From assembly GCA_963789275.1 (NCBI GenBank), contig CAWBKF010000016.1:1-64000 (forward strand): 64,000 nt of DNA, written 5' to 3'. Made by a program: the position numbers and the translations under genes. This stretch comes from DAHUYF01 sp963789275 (lineage in GTDB: Bacteria > Pseudomonadota > Alphaproteobacteria > ATCC43930 > CGMCC-115725). Position 1 is the stretch's first letter; every line of letters begins with the position of its first letter. The notes below the pieces were generated by a model. It was not told where the DNA came from and searched no databases. It worked only from the letters and a program-made list of their open reading frames with translations. Below, piece after piece: positions 8,050 through 16,033 of this stretch.

Positions 8050-9861
8050 GTGGACCAGCGGAAGGTGGCAAGGGTTGGGACGCTGGGCGCGGGCGAACAG
8101 AAGGTGACGGAGGCGGTTCTCGGTCATGGCGCTGGCTCCGAACTGCTGCCCGAGATGGCCGAACAGCTATGGCGGGCCAACCCCCTCCACGAGCTGCTGC
8201 CGATCTCATGGGGCGAGATCACGCGGGCTCTCGTGGCGCTGTCTGCCCGATCAACGGCGGATCCGGTCCACGCAACGACGGCGGCTGCCAATTTGGGGTT
8301 GACGATGTGGCTGGAAGCGGCCGAGACGTGGATCGACACCGCGGCGCGCTGGTGGGGACCCGCACCGGCCGCACCGGCCAAGCCCGAAGGCGCCGAGGCC
8401 GACCGGCGCTTCGACGCTCCGGAATGGGAGCAGCACCCCTTCTTCCGGCTGCTGAAGCAGAGCTATCTCGCGCTTTCCAAGCACCTTCTCCAGGAAGCCG
8501 AGCGGCAGACAGCCGATCCCGCCGAGCGGCAGCGACTCGTCTTCCATCTCCGACAATTTCTCGACGCGATGAGCCCCACCTCGTTTCTGCCGACCAATCC
8601 CGCGGCGCTTCGCAAGGCATGGGAGACGGGCGGCGGCAGCGCCACCGACGGGCTCCGCAACCTGCTGGACGATCTCCGCCAGGGCCAGCTCAGCATGACC
8701 GATACCGCGGCCTTCGCGCCGGGCCGGAACCTTGCCACCACGCCAGGCAAGGTCGTGTATCGCAACCGCCTCATCGAGCTCATCCAATACGCGCCGATGA
8801 CGGCGCAGACCTACGCCGTGCCCCTGCTGTTCATTCCGCCGTGGATCAACAAGTTCTATATCCTCGACCTGCAGCCGAAGAACAGCCTTGTGCAGTTCCT
8901 GCTCGAGCAAGGCTTCTCGGTATTCATGATCAGCTGGAAGAACCCGGACGCCTCGATGGAGGCCATCACCTTCGAGGCGTACATGACCGACGGCCCGCTC
9001 GCCGCGAGCGACGTGGTACGGGACATCACCGGCGCCGACCGCATCAATCCCGCCGGCTACTGCATCGGCGGGACGCTGCTGGCGATGACGCTGGCCTATC
9101 TGGCGTCGCAACGGGACGAGCGCTTCGGCCCGGCGACCTTCATGGTGTCGCTTCTGGACTTTTCGGAGGTCGGTGACACGGCCGTGTTCATCGACGAGCC
9201 GCAGATCGCCTACATGGAGCAACGTATGCTGGAGCGCGGCTATCTCGATAGCCGCCACATGTCGAACATGTTCAACTTGCTGCGAGCAAATGACCTGATC
9301 TGGAACACGGTGATCAACAATTATCTGATGGGGAACAAGCCGCCCGCGTTCGATCTCTTGTACTGGAACAACGACGGCACGCGGATGGCCCGGGCGGCGC
9401 ACAGCTTCTATCTCCGCAACACGTACCTCGAGAACAACTTGATCAAGCCGGAAAAGATCGCGCTGCTCGGGCAGCCGATCAATCTGCGCCGCATTGTCCA
9501 GGCCGTCTACGCGGTGGGCGCCGAGAAGGACCACATCGTGCCCTGGCGCTCGGCGTGGCGGATCGCGCAGCTGACCAGCGCGCAGACCCGCTTCGTGCTG
9601 GCGGCGAGCGGACACATCGCCGGCATGATCAATCCGCCGTCCAAAGGCAAAGGCGGGTATTGGACGAACGACACCCTTTCACCGCCGGCGACTGCCGCGG
9701 CCTGGTTGGCTGGCGCGCAAAAGCACGATGGCAGCTGGTGGACCGATTGGGCTGGCTGGCTCCGGGCCGCGTCCGGGCAGAGGATATCGCCGCCGCCCGC
9801 CGGAAGTGCCGCCTATCCTCCGATCTGCGACGCACCGGGAACATACGTCCTGGAAAAATAG
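8050..9861 (+). CDS. phaC: Poly(3-hydroxyalkanoate) synthase, class I-like
   Basis: A 603 aa enzyme of normal class I length that polymerises hydroxyacyl-CoA on the PHA granule. The N-terminal PhaC_N domain includes NPLHELLPISWGEITRALV-like and TPGKVVYRNRLIELIQY segments; the alpha/beta-hydrolase core follows. The lipase-like box is GYCIGGT with nucleophile Cys338; the other triad members are Asp494 (AEKDHIVPW) and His522 (ASGHIAGM). The GTG at 8050 is the furthest upstream start in this frame; a start at GTG 8104 or so cannot be excluded. No phaA, phaB or phasin gene is adjacent. It sits next to DUF6455 genes with FNR-type boxes, which fits polymer storage under oxygen limitation. Confidence 0.95.
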   Translation: MDQRKVARVGTLGAGEQKVTEAVLGHGAGSELLPEMAEQLWRANPLHELLPISWGEITRALVALSARSTADPVHATTAAANLGLTMWLEAAETWIDTAARWWGPAPAAPAKPEGAEADRRFDAPEWEQHPFFRLLKQSYLALSKHLLQEAERQTADPAERQRLVFHLRQFLDAMSPTSFLPTNPAALRKAWETGGGSATDGLRNLLDDLRQGQLSMTDTAAFAPGRNLATTPGKVVYRNRLIELIQYAPMTAQTYAVPLLFIPPWINKFYILDLQPKNSLVQFLLEQGFSVFMISWKNPDASMEAITFEAYMTDGPLAASDVVRDITGADRINPAGYCIGGTLLAMTLAYLASQRDERFGPATFMVSLLDFSEVGDTAVFIDEPQIAYMEQRMLERGYLDSRHMSNMFNLLRANDLIWNTVINNYLMGNKPPAFDLLYWNNDGTRMARAAHSFYLRNTYLENNLIKPEKIALLGQPINLRRIVQAVYAVGAEKDHIVPWRSAWRIAQLTSAQTRFVLAASGHIAGMINPPSKGKGGYWTNDTLSPPATAAAWLAGAQKHDGSWWTDWAGWLRAASGQRISPPPAGSAAYPPICDAPGTYVLEK

Positions 9862-9920
9862 GGCGCACAACGATGCACACCCGGCCCGAGCACTGGTGGG
9901 CTCCGCTTGTCGGGATCTTT

Positions 9921-10226
9921 CTACCGTCGACCACCCGTTGGCGCGTTCCATCGACCGCAAAGCGCCGGATTGCGACGGCAGTGCTCGACGAAAAGCTGCA
10001 GCACGACCTTAAGCTCCGCAGAGTGGCGCAAGTCGCCCCGGCCGCGTGCCGCCTCGATGTCGTCGCGTATCATCAAGCGGATTGCCTGTCGTCCGTCGGG
10101 GCGATGCACGAGATGGCAGCCGAGCTCGGCGGCGATCGTCTCCGGCAGGTGCTCATGCTCGGCAATCGCGTCGATCTCCTCGAGCGTCAGGTCGCTGAGC
10201 GCGATACAATCTTCCAGCGTCAGCAT
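9921..10226 (-). CDS. Conserved hypothetical protein, 101 aa
   Basis: Starts MLTLEDCIALSDLTLEEIDA and continues AIAEHEHLPETIAAELGCHL, then a basic middle (RLMIRDDIEAARGRGD) and a C-terminal VVLQLFVEHCRRNP. I do not recognise the family by function, but short proteins beginning in this way are common in Rhizobiales and Rhodospirillales. No signal peptide or membrane helix. It lies 44 bp downstream of the DUF6455 gene on the same strand, so it probably belongs to the same transcript and shares its FNR-box control. It converges on phaC. Confidence 0.7.
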   Translation of the reverse strand: MLTLEDCIALSDLTLEEIDAIAEHEHLPETIAAELGCHLVHRPDGRQAIRLMIRDDIEAARGRGDLRHSAELKVVLQLFVEHCRRNPALCGRWNAPTGGRR

Positions 10227-10270
10227 GGCGAAGCATTCTCAATAAGTTCACAACCCTCGCCGCCGCCGCC

Positions 10271-10654
10271 TCACTCGGCGGCGTACGGACGCTTGACGTT
10301 TTCCTGGCGCGGCAGGACGTTGAATAGTCCCTCATTCGGGCAAAAATCGCGGTAGTCGTCTTCCGGCTCTTCCGGCGCGCGGTCGCTGAGCCATTGCCGA
10401 CACCGCCGCCACGCGGCGCACTCCAGGCAGCCGAGTTCCGCCTCGCGGAGCACGGCACGCATCAAAGGGCTCTCCGGCGCGGCGATGCCAAGCCGCTCCA
10501 CCATCCGCGAGAACAGCAGCATCTGCTGCAGGACCTTGTCGAGCTGCGCACGCCGAGGACCGAGGGGCCCGATCCGTTCGCTGAGCCGCGCCAGCGCGAT
10601 CATCCGTGCGAGCATTCCGCCGTGGCTCCGCACGGAAGTATCAATTTGACCCAT
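10271..10654 (-). CDS. DUF6455 family protein
   Basis: A 127 aa protein. The diagnostic part is C-terminal: a cysteine cluster GCLECAAWRRCRQWL around residues 74-90 and the signature DFCPNEGLF near 102-110. DUF6455 has no known function; the conserved cysteines suggest a metal or redox site. The start is ATG 10654, preceded by AAGAGGG at good spacing, in preference to GTG 10660. A perfect FNR/FixK-type box lies centred about 80 bp upstream (10727-10740), which would place a class II start site near 10692 and a TAAATT-like -10 just before it. A second DUF6455 gene, split by an IS element, lies at 11253. Confidence 0.82.
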   Translation of the reverse strand: MGQIDTSVRSHGGMLARMIALARLSERIGPLGPRRAQLDKVLQQMLLFSRMVERLGIAAPESPLMRAVLREAELGCLECAAWRRCRQWLSDRAPEEPEDDYRDFCPNEGLFNVLPRQENVKRPYAAE

Positions 10655-10726
10655 GGTCACCCTCTTAGCACGTGCCCTCGCATTTCTAGGTTTAAATTTA
10701 TCGTCCGATCATTTCTGCATTACGCA

Positions 10727-10740
10727 TTGATCTGGATCAA
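10727..10740. promoter_or_regulatory. FNR/FixK/Anr-type box
   Basis: TTGATCTGGATCAA is a perfect match to the TTGAT-N4-ATCAA consensus of the FNR/FixK family. It is upstream of the minus-strand DUF6455 gene (ATG 10654). A class II activator position (-41.5) predicts transcription starting near 10692, leaving a leader of about 38 nt that contains the ribosome site. Confidence 0.8.
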
Positions 10741-11202
10741 GGGTCGAGCGCCGAATCCGAATTCGTGGAATGATCCTGAATCGCAGCCGCGCCCGCATTG
10801 CCTGGGTCGCCGGGCCCCGCGGTTGGAAGCCTTGCTTAATATGTTCCGCCAGAGATGAGGACGGATATGCCATGACGCCAGCGGTGAGAAAGAGCGTCAA
10901 ATTTCCTACCTGCGTCGCGCCTTTGGCTGCAGATGGCGAGGCCAAGATACAGAGGCGGATAGATCGAGCTCCACCGCCTTTGCTGATGGCCCGCAACGCG
11001 TGCGCTCATTGGCAAGTCATCCTGTCGGGACTGGTCGTTGGTCCTTGGATCACAGTTGCGGGCCGCGTGGACTAGGGGATGTAGAGCAACCGGCGCAAAA
11101 AAGAATCATTCCAAAGCGAAACCATGCCTTTTCTACGAAGAGCATGCGTCAGCAACCCTCGTGGCGCCGAGGCAACCGCGGTCGGGGATCACGCGCGCTT
11201 CG

Positions 11203-11216
11203 TTGATCTGAATCAA
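11203..11216. promoter_or_regulatory. FNR/FixK/Anr-type box
   Basis: TTGATCTGAATCAA, again a perfect TTGAT-N4-ATCAA palindrome, centred 43 bp before the ATG at 11253 of the IS-split DUF6455 gene. If the factor binds at -41.5, transcription would begin almost at 11253, which argues that the real start codon is the downstream ATG at 11319. Confidence 0.8.
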
Positions 11217-11504
11217 TGCCAAAGCAATTGTCGCGCTTGATGATTTAGCGTCATGGAGGCCATCGTGTCCGCATCCAAATGTACTCGCCGCGAAAAGCAG
11301 CGCTGCGCCATTGAGCGGATGGTGGCGCACCAACTCTTCCATCGAATGATAACCTGCCAAGGCATTGACCTAGTCGGTGGCTGGCGGAGTGGACTGGAAG
11401 GAATGATCTTTCACGCGCTGCGAAAATGCGAGCTCTGCGCAAGCACGCAGGTATGTCGCGATTGGCTCCGGTCGGATTGTCGGCGCGCGTCATATGTCGC
11501 CTTC

Positions 11505-11597
11505 TGTTAAGGGTTCTCGGATGCCTGCCGCGGCGAGGACGGTGCGGCTGCTCTGGCGGCAGGCGTCCGAGAAGCCTCAGGGGAGGAAACCGCGGGC
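11505..11597. repeat. IS91 left terminus, copy B of the hairpin repeat
   Basis: About 93 bp matching positions 23-116 in inverse orientation. Arms near 11514-11534 and 11557-11577 pair around a variable loop (core GCCTGCCGC / GCGGCAGGC), followed by the conserved run CTCAGGGGAGGAAACC. The loops of the two copies differ while the stems are kept, which indicates selection on structure. Confidence 0.75.
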
Positions 11598-11871
11598 AGG
11601 AAGGGGCGCGGCCGTTCGGCGGGTTGGATCTATGGGGATTTGAGAGCCGCAGGTGTTGGGAAGGCGCGGTGGTGTCGTGATCGTAGGGCAAGGTCCGCAG
11701 CGTGACATTGCGGTGGCGGAGTGTGCGATGGCAGTCGTTGAGGTGCGAGCGCAATGGCCGAGCACGTGAGCTGGCGCACAACGATGGTGATTGGCCGAGC
11801 GGGGTGGTGGCCGGTCGATGGACAGCGGCAATTGTGAGCGGCATTCGAGCGTCGTGACCGGGTAATGGCGC

Positions 11872-13077
11872 TCATGAGGTGTCGATCCTGATCGAGACCG
11901 TCGGTCGATATCGCGGCGAGCAGCCGCGCTCGAAGGTCTCGATGACGATCATGCTACCGCCGCAGCGGGGGCAGGGATGCGAGCGCATCGGCTCGTCGCC
12001 ATTGGCAGCGTCGGTAAGGCTCTCCTTACTGCGCGTTCCGGGCACGTCGAGCAGCTGACGCGCTCTCGCGATGTTGTCGGTGCGCGCGCCGTTGGCGAAG
12101 AGACCGTAGTGGCGGATGCGATGGAAGCCGGCGGGCAGCACGTGGATCAGGAAGCGTTGGATGAACTCGTCGATGGCGAGCGTCATCACCTTGGCCCGCT
12201 CGCGCCCCTTGGCCCGGTAGTCCTTCCACTTGAAGGTGATGCCGGTATGGTCGAGCGCGAGCAGCCGGCTATTGGCGATGGCGACGCGGTGCGTATAGCG
12301 CGACAGGTAAGCCAACACGGCTTCCGGTCCGCCGAATGGTCTCTTCGCGTAGACAACCCACTCGGCGTTGCGTAACGGCGTCAGATACGCCGCGAAAGCA
12401 TGGCCCTCGGTGAGCTGGGCGTGACCGCCGAAGAAGTGCAGGCGGCCGGCGTCATTGGCGGCGACCAGCTTCTCCAGGAACAGTTGCCGGAACAGCCGCG
12501 AGAGCACGCGCACGGGGAGGAAGAAGCCGGGCCGGCAGGATATCCAACGCTGGCCGTCGAGCGAGATGCCGCCACCCGGCACGATGACATGCACATGCGG
12601 GTGATGCGTGAGTGCCGAACCCCAGCTGTGCAGTACGGCGATGAGGCCGATCCGGGCGCCGAGATGCTTCGGGTCGGCGGCGATGGTGATGAGCGTCTCG
12701 GCCGCGGCCTTGAACAGGATGCCATAGACGACCGCCTTATTTTGGTAGGCGATGTCGCCGATCGGCGCCGGCAGCGTGAACACGACGTGGTAGTAGGGCA
12801 CGGGCAACAGCTCGGCCTCCCGATCGGCGAGCCATTCCTTCGCTGCCGCGCCTTGGCACTTGGGGCAATGTCTATTGCGGCAGGAGTTATAGGCGATGTG
12901 CGTGTGCGCGCACTTCTCGCAACGCTCGACATGTCCACCGAGAGCCGCCGTGCGGCAGCTCTCGATGGCGGACATGACCTTCAGCTGGCCGAGGCTCACG
13001 TGGCCGGCGTTGGCACGACGCCACGCCGGCCCGTGATCGCGGAAGATATCCGCGACCTCCAATGACGGCCGTGACAC
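11872..13077 (-). CDS. tnpA: IS91-family HUH transposase
   Basis: A 401 aa rolling-circle transposase. The N-terminal zinc finger is CEKCAHTHIAYNSCRNRHC (with CPKCQ just after); the HUH motif is HPHVHVIVPGGG (about residue 160); the paired catalytic tyrosines lie in AYLSRYTHRVAIAN (about 265-278). A second CPRCGG zinc-ribbon-like pair is near the C-terminus. It nicks at the element's terminus and transposes a single strand. Start is the GTG at 13077, 12 bp after the recombinase stop, so the two are probably cotranscribed. Full length with intact motifs, so the element may still be mobile. Confidence 0.95.
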   Translation of the reverse strand: MSRPSLEVADIFRDHGPAWRRANAGHVSLGQLKVMSAIESCRTAALGGHVERCEKCAHTHIAYNSCRNRHCPKCQGAAAKEWLADREAELLPVPYYHVVFTLPAPIGDIAYQNKAVVYGILFKAAAETLITIAADPKHLGARIGLIAVLHSWGSALTHHPHVHVIVPGGGISLDGQRWISCRPGFFLPVRVLSRLFRQLFLEKLVAANDAGRLHFFGGHAQLTEGHAFAAYLTPLRNAEWVVYAKRPFGGPEAVLAYLSRYTHRVAIANSRLLALDHTGITFKWKDYRAKGRERAKVMTLAIDEFIQRFLIHVLPAGFHRIRHYGLFANGARTDNIARARQLLDVPGTRSKESLTDAANGDEPMRSHPCPRCGGSMIVIETFERGCSPRYRPTVSIRIDTS

Positions 13078-13089
13078 GAAGCCGGCGCT

Positions 13090-13956
13090 TTACGCCGGCG
13101 GCTTCACCTCGGTGAGCAGCAGGTCGAGCGGGCTGGTAACTTCGCCGATCGCCTTGATGGCCACACGCGTATAGAGCGCCGTGGTGTCGAGCTTCTTGTG
13201 CCCCAGCAAAACCTGAATGACGCGAATGTCGGTCTTGTTCTCCAACAGATGCGTGGCAAAGCTATGCCGTAGCGTATGCGGGGACACGCGCTTGTCGATC
13301 CCGGCTCTCTCGGCGGCAATATGGCAGGCGCGGTTAATCTGGCGGGTCGTCAGCGGCTGCCCCAGGACACGGCCCGGAAACAGCCAGCCCCGTGGCCGGA
13401 CCGCTTTCCAATAGGTGCGCAGGAGATCGAGAAGATGCGGCGACAGCATCACGTAGCGGTCCTTGCGTCCCTTGCCCTGCTCGACGCGAATGACCATCCG
13501 CGCGCTGTCGATATCACTGATCTTGAGGGAGACGACTTCGGCAACGCGCAAGCCCGCTGCATAGGCTACGCTCAACGCCGCCCTGCACTTGATGCCGGGA
13601 ACGGCCGCCAGGAGGCGGGCCACCTCGTCCGGGCTCAAAACCACCGGCAGCCTTCGCGGTTCACGGCAGAACGCGATCTCGTCCGTGACTTCGGGCCTTC
13701 TGAGCGTCACCCTGAAGAAAAAGCGCAAAGCGGTCATCGCGGCGTTCCGGCTGGGGACCGCGACGCCGCTCTTGGCAAGATGGAGTTGGTAGCGGCGAAT
13801 GTCTTCGAACACCGCGTGGTCCAGGGGCCGGCCGAAGAAATCGGCGAAGCTCTTGACGGCGCGGATGTACTGCTGTTGGGTCTTCGGTGAGAAATGCCGG
13901 ATCGTCATCTCTTCGATCATGCGCCGGCGCAACGGGCTGATGGCCTTCGCGGTCAT
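13090..13956 (-). CDS. IS91-associated tyrosine recombinase (XerC/phage-integrase family)
   Basis: A 288 aa protein: an N-terminal SAM-like core-binding domain (MIEEMTIRHFSPKTQQQYI) and a C-terminal catalytic domain with the R-K-H-R-H-Y set: GLRVAEV (Arg), HTLRHSFATH (His-x2-Arg), LLGHKKLDTT (His) and ALYTRV (Tyr). Such recombinases accompany one lineage of IS91 elements and probably help with resolution or integration. ATG 13956 has AGGAG seven bases upstream; that ribosome site lies partly within a stem (13965-14007). The stop is followed closely by tnpA. Confidence 0.93.
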   Translation of the reverse strand: MTAKAISPLRRRMIEEMTIRHFSPKTQQQYIRAVKSFADFFGRPLDHAVFEDIRRYQLHLAKSGVAVPSRNAAMTALRFFFRVTLRRPEVTDEIAFCREPRRLPVVLSPDEVARLLAAVPGIKCRAALSVAYAAGLRVAEVVSLKISDIDSARMVIRVEQGKGRKDRYVMLSPHLLDLLRTYWKAVRPRGWLFPGRVLGQPLTTRQINRACHIAAERAGIDKRVSPHTLRHSFATHLLENKTDIRVIQVLLGHKKLDTTALYTRVAIKAIGEVTSPLDLLLTEVKPPA

Positions 13957-13964
13957 GAGGGGCT

Positions 13965-14007
13965 CCTGTCTTGGGAGAGGTTGCAAGCCTCTCAATCTCA
14001 AGACAGG
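13965..14007 (-). promoter_or_regulatory. Leader hairpin overlapping the recombinase ribosome site
   Basis: Arms CCTGTCTTG (13965-13973) and CAAGACAGG (13999-14007) pair perfectly, with an inner GAGAGG/CCTCTC stem (13975-13980 with 13988-13993). The AGGAG ribosome site of the recombinase (13963-13967 on the minus strand) overlaps the 3' arm, so folding of the mRNA would limit its translation. Confidence 0.5.
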
Positions 14008-14353
14008 ACGCTCCCTTCTGGCTACCGCGCCTTCGGTGACACGCCAGCGCCCTACCGCGAGAGCGGTTTAGTCCGCTGTCCCAATGCGGAGCTCATTGAG
14101 ACATGCCGTATTCTAGACCCGAACGCGCTGTCGCTGAACTCTGACCTGCCCGAAGCTTCCATCCGCTGCGAACCAAGTCTCGCAGAAATACTCGCTGAGC
14201 CGATCATCAAGCTTGTCATGGCGTCTGATCACGTAGGCGCCGCCCAGCTGCCAGAGGCCTCGACAGATCCTTTCGAAGCGCCCCATGCTAGGCAAGGCCA
14301 TCCAGGTATCGAAGCGCAAAGGCGGACGATGGTGTAATTGCGAAGGACCGGTA

Positions 14354-14929
14354 ATGCCCGAAGCCCTCGGCTTGCTGCGCGAGGAACATCGCAATATGCT
14401 TGCCATTCTGCGGGCGCTGGAGTGGCAGGTCAACCAGTTCGAGAACGGCAACCAGCCAGATTACGACGTGATCGGCGCCACTCTGGACTATTTTCTGAGT
14501 TTCCCCGACGTTTGTCATCATTCGAAGGAGGAGCTGATCTTCGCCAAGCTGCGTGAGCTTGACCGCAGGATCGCGCAGCAGATCGGCGATCTGCCGATCG
14601 CGCATCAGGAATTGGCCACTCGTGCGCGCGAATTTGCGACCGCAATGCGCGCCGTGATGGAAGAGGTGGAGGTGTCGCGCGAGGCGCTTGCCAGATGGGC
14701 CCGCGATTTTATCGACCTACAGCGGCGACATATCGACATGGAAGAGTCCACCTTCTTCCCGGCTGCCGCGAGGGCGCTGACGGCGAAGGATTGGGGCGAT
14801 GTGAGAACGCTGATGACGACGGAAGACGATCCCTTGCTTGGCCAGCAAGTTGGCGAGAGATTGGAGCAATTGCGCAAGACGATCCTCAGCTGGCAAGCAC
14901 AGGACGAAGCTGCTCCCGCCAAGGAATGA
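14354..14929 (+). CDS. Hemerythrin domain-containing protein
   Basis: A 191 aa four-helix protein with the hemerythrin/HHE iron-ligand pattern: EEHRNMLAIL (about residue 11), CHHSKEELIF (about 55), HQELATRAREF and RHIDMEESTFFPAA (about 130). Such proteins bind a di-iron site and respond to oxygen, nitric oxide or oxidative stress. ATG 14354 has GAAGGA at good spacing. It follows the split DUF6455 gene by 16 bp on the same strand, so before the IS insertion it may have been the second gene of that FNR-controlled transcript. Confidence 0.9.
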   Translation: MPEALGLLREEHRNMLAILRALEWQVNQFENGNQPDYDVIGATLDYFLSFPDVCHHSKEELIFAKLRELDRRIAQQIGDLPIAHQELATRAREFATAMRAVMEEVEVSREALARWARDFIDLQRRHIDMEESTFFPAAARALTAKDWGDVRTLMTTEDDPLLGQQVGERLEQLRKTILSWQAQDEAAPAKE

Positions 14930-15210
14930 GGGGAAAAACTCTCGTCACTGGCACTGGCATCAGCCAGGTCAAGATGTCCCTCGACGAGGCTCTCCAACGG
15001 ACGTTCAGGATCATGAGCGGCCTGATATACCTCGATATCTGTGTGCTTATGCATCCAAGCACTCAAGGGCACCCAGATGACCTGGAGCCCTTCGTTCGCA
15101 GCGCCATGCATGCTGGTTCTCCATGCCTGCCACGCTCATGCTCGGCACTGCAAGAGTCCGGTCTTGGCACATAGCGGCCCGAGACTCGGCCATCGGATTG
15201 GGTACAGGAC
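14930..15210. other. Intergenic region after the hemerythrin gene
   Basis: About 280 bp. A frame opening with the ATG at 14926 that overlaps the hemerythrin stop could encode about 82 aa (MRGKTLVTGTGISQ...) up to 15174. I recognise nothing in it and the only support is the ATGA overlap, so it is not called as a gene. Confidence 0.35.
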
Positions 15211-15772
15211 CTAGTCCGGATAGAGCCGCAGCGTCCAGTCGCGCAACGCCACCATCATCTGGGCGATGAGGTCGCGCGTCGGCTGGTCGGTGAGCTTGCC
15301 CGCCGCGTCGAACTTGCCCGGCGCCTGCGCGATCAGCACCTCAGGCTTGTTCACCGGGAACATGTTGAGATAGACGAAGCACTGGCGCAGGTGGTATTGC
15401 GCGCGACGCCGTGCCCCAGAATCCGGCAGTGGCGCCCATGATGCCGGCGGGCTTGCCGATCACCGGCGGGTCGGGCGGACGCGACGCCCAGTCGATGGCA
15501 TTCTTGAGCACGCCGGAGATCGAATAGTTGTATTCGGGCGTGGCGAAGAGCAGCGCGTCGGCGGCGGTGATCTGGTCGCGCAACCGCTGCACCGCCGCGG
15601 GAAAGCCGGCCTGCCGCACATCGTCATTATAGAGCGGGATGTCGCCGATCTCGGCGATCTCGAGCCTCATGCCGTCGGGCGCCAGCTCGGCGGCGGCGCG
15701 CAGCGCCGCGGTGTTGAACGAGGCCTTGCGCAGGCTGCCGGAGATGCCGAGCGTCTTCACCACCCGAGCCAT
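15211..15772 (-). pseudogene. NADPH-dependent FMN reductase family protein, frameshifted
   Basis: A flavodoxin-fold NAD(P)H:FMN/quinone reductase of about 186 aa. The FMN-phosphate loop ISGSLRKASFNT is at residues 8-19 and ATPEYNYSISGVLKNAIDWA, the family signature, follows near 75-95. ATG 15772 is supported by GAGGGGG five bases upstream; a longer reading would run into the 81 bp tandem repeats. The frame is lost near 15404 by one extra base after GFWGTA; the correct continuation (RAQYHLRQCFVYLNMFPV, ending WTLRLYPD) lies in the next frame down to the TAG at 15211. Otherwise well preserved. Confidence 0.88.
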
Positions 15773-15816
15773 CTGGTCCCCCTCTTCTGTCGCGACGTAT
15801 CTTTCTGCCATAGGCT

Positions 15817-15990
15817 GCGCCGCCGCGGGCGGCAAGAGTGGTTGACGGCGCAGACACCTTGAACCGAGCGGCTTTCGCGATTGCTGCGCAATCGCTGGCG
15901 CCGCCGCGGACGGCAAGAGTGGTCTACGGCGCGGACACCTTGAACCGAGCGGCTTTCGCGATTGCTGCGCAATCGCTGGCGCCGCCGCGG
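15817..15990. repeat. 81 bp tandem direct repeat, two full copies plus a partial third
   Basis: Copies begin at 15817 and 15898 with a partial third at 15979. Each unit contains CTTGAACCGAGCGGCTTTCG and the stem GCGATTGC-TGC-GCAATCGC. The copies differ at only a few positions. The period is 27 codons, so the reverse strand is open across it (AIAQQSRKPLGSRC repeated), but this is more likely a non-coding stem-loop repeat upstream of the FMN reductase gene. A further stem AAACTCG-CTGCG-CGAGTTT follows at about 15993-16011. Confidence 0.8.
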
Positions 15991-16033
15991 ACAAACTCGC
16001 TGCGCGAGTTTGCCTTGCGCTGCGCGCGTTTGC

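Larger units (their letters stand above)
10655..11252. other. Gene-poor region between the two DUF6455 genes
   Basis: About 600 bp flanked by two FNR-type boxes. An open frame at 10770-11075 (+) could encode 101 aa, with an internal ATG at 10872 (MTPAVRKSVKFPTC), but its composition is unlike a conserved protein and I recognise nothing in it. Apart from the two boxes and the A/T-rich promoter stretch at 10690-10725, I see no feature I can support. Confidence 0.5.
11505..14076 (-). mobile_element. IS91-family insertion sequence with tyrosine recombinase
   Basis: A complete element of about 2572 bp defined by the split host gene. The left end starts TGTTAAGG and carries a long hairpin (11514-11577) that resembles a rolling-circle origin, about 300 bp beyond the transposase stop. 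The right end (about 14050-14076) contains a short AGCGG...CCGCT stem just before the junction. TGT occurs at both junctions, so the ends are ambiguous by three bases. There are no long terminal inverted repeats, as expected for IS91. The target base run next to the left end is CTTC; IS91 itself uses GTTC/CTTG (read on this strand). Gene order is recombinase then transposase, both on the minus strand. Positions 11600-11871 contain no gene. Confidence 0.88.
11253..14337 (+). pseudogene. DUF6455 family gene, interrupted by an IS91-family insertion
   Basis: The 5' part (11253-11507) encodes a DUF6455 protein up to its signature: GIDLVGGWRSGLEGM, the cysteine motif KCELCASTQVCRDWL, then YVAFC. 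It stops at a TAA created by the insertion. The 3' part resumes in the same frame at 14080 with PNAELIETCRILDP and runs to 14337. Joined, the two parts restore FCPNAELIE, the canonical DUF6455 signature, so the junction is exact to within about 3 bp. The ATG at 11253 gives the longest form; ATG 11319 (MVAHQLFHRM) fits the FNR box and the usual family N-terminus better. Frame is preserved across the junction, so the insertion looks recent. Confidence 0.85.

Noticed and set aside
10770..11075. Possible 101 aa protein on the plus strand
   Set aside because: A ribosome-like GAGGA precedes its internal ATG, but the composition is not protein-like and there is no recognisable motif.
14926..15174. 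Possible 82 aa protein overlapping the hemerythrin stop
   Set aside because: Only the ATGA overlap supports it; no family resemblance and no further context.
15817..15990. Two or three direct repeats as a possible CRISPR array
   Set aside because: The copies are contiguous 81 bp units with no unique spacers and no cas genes nearby.
15773..15994. Possible N-terminal extension of the flavin reductase (AIAQQSRKPLGSRC repeated)
   Set aside because: It is the translation of 81 bp stem-loop tandem repeats; the real start at 15772 has a good ribosome site and the normal family N-terminus.
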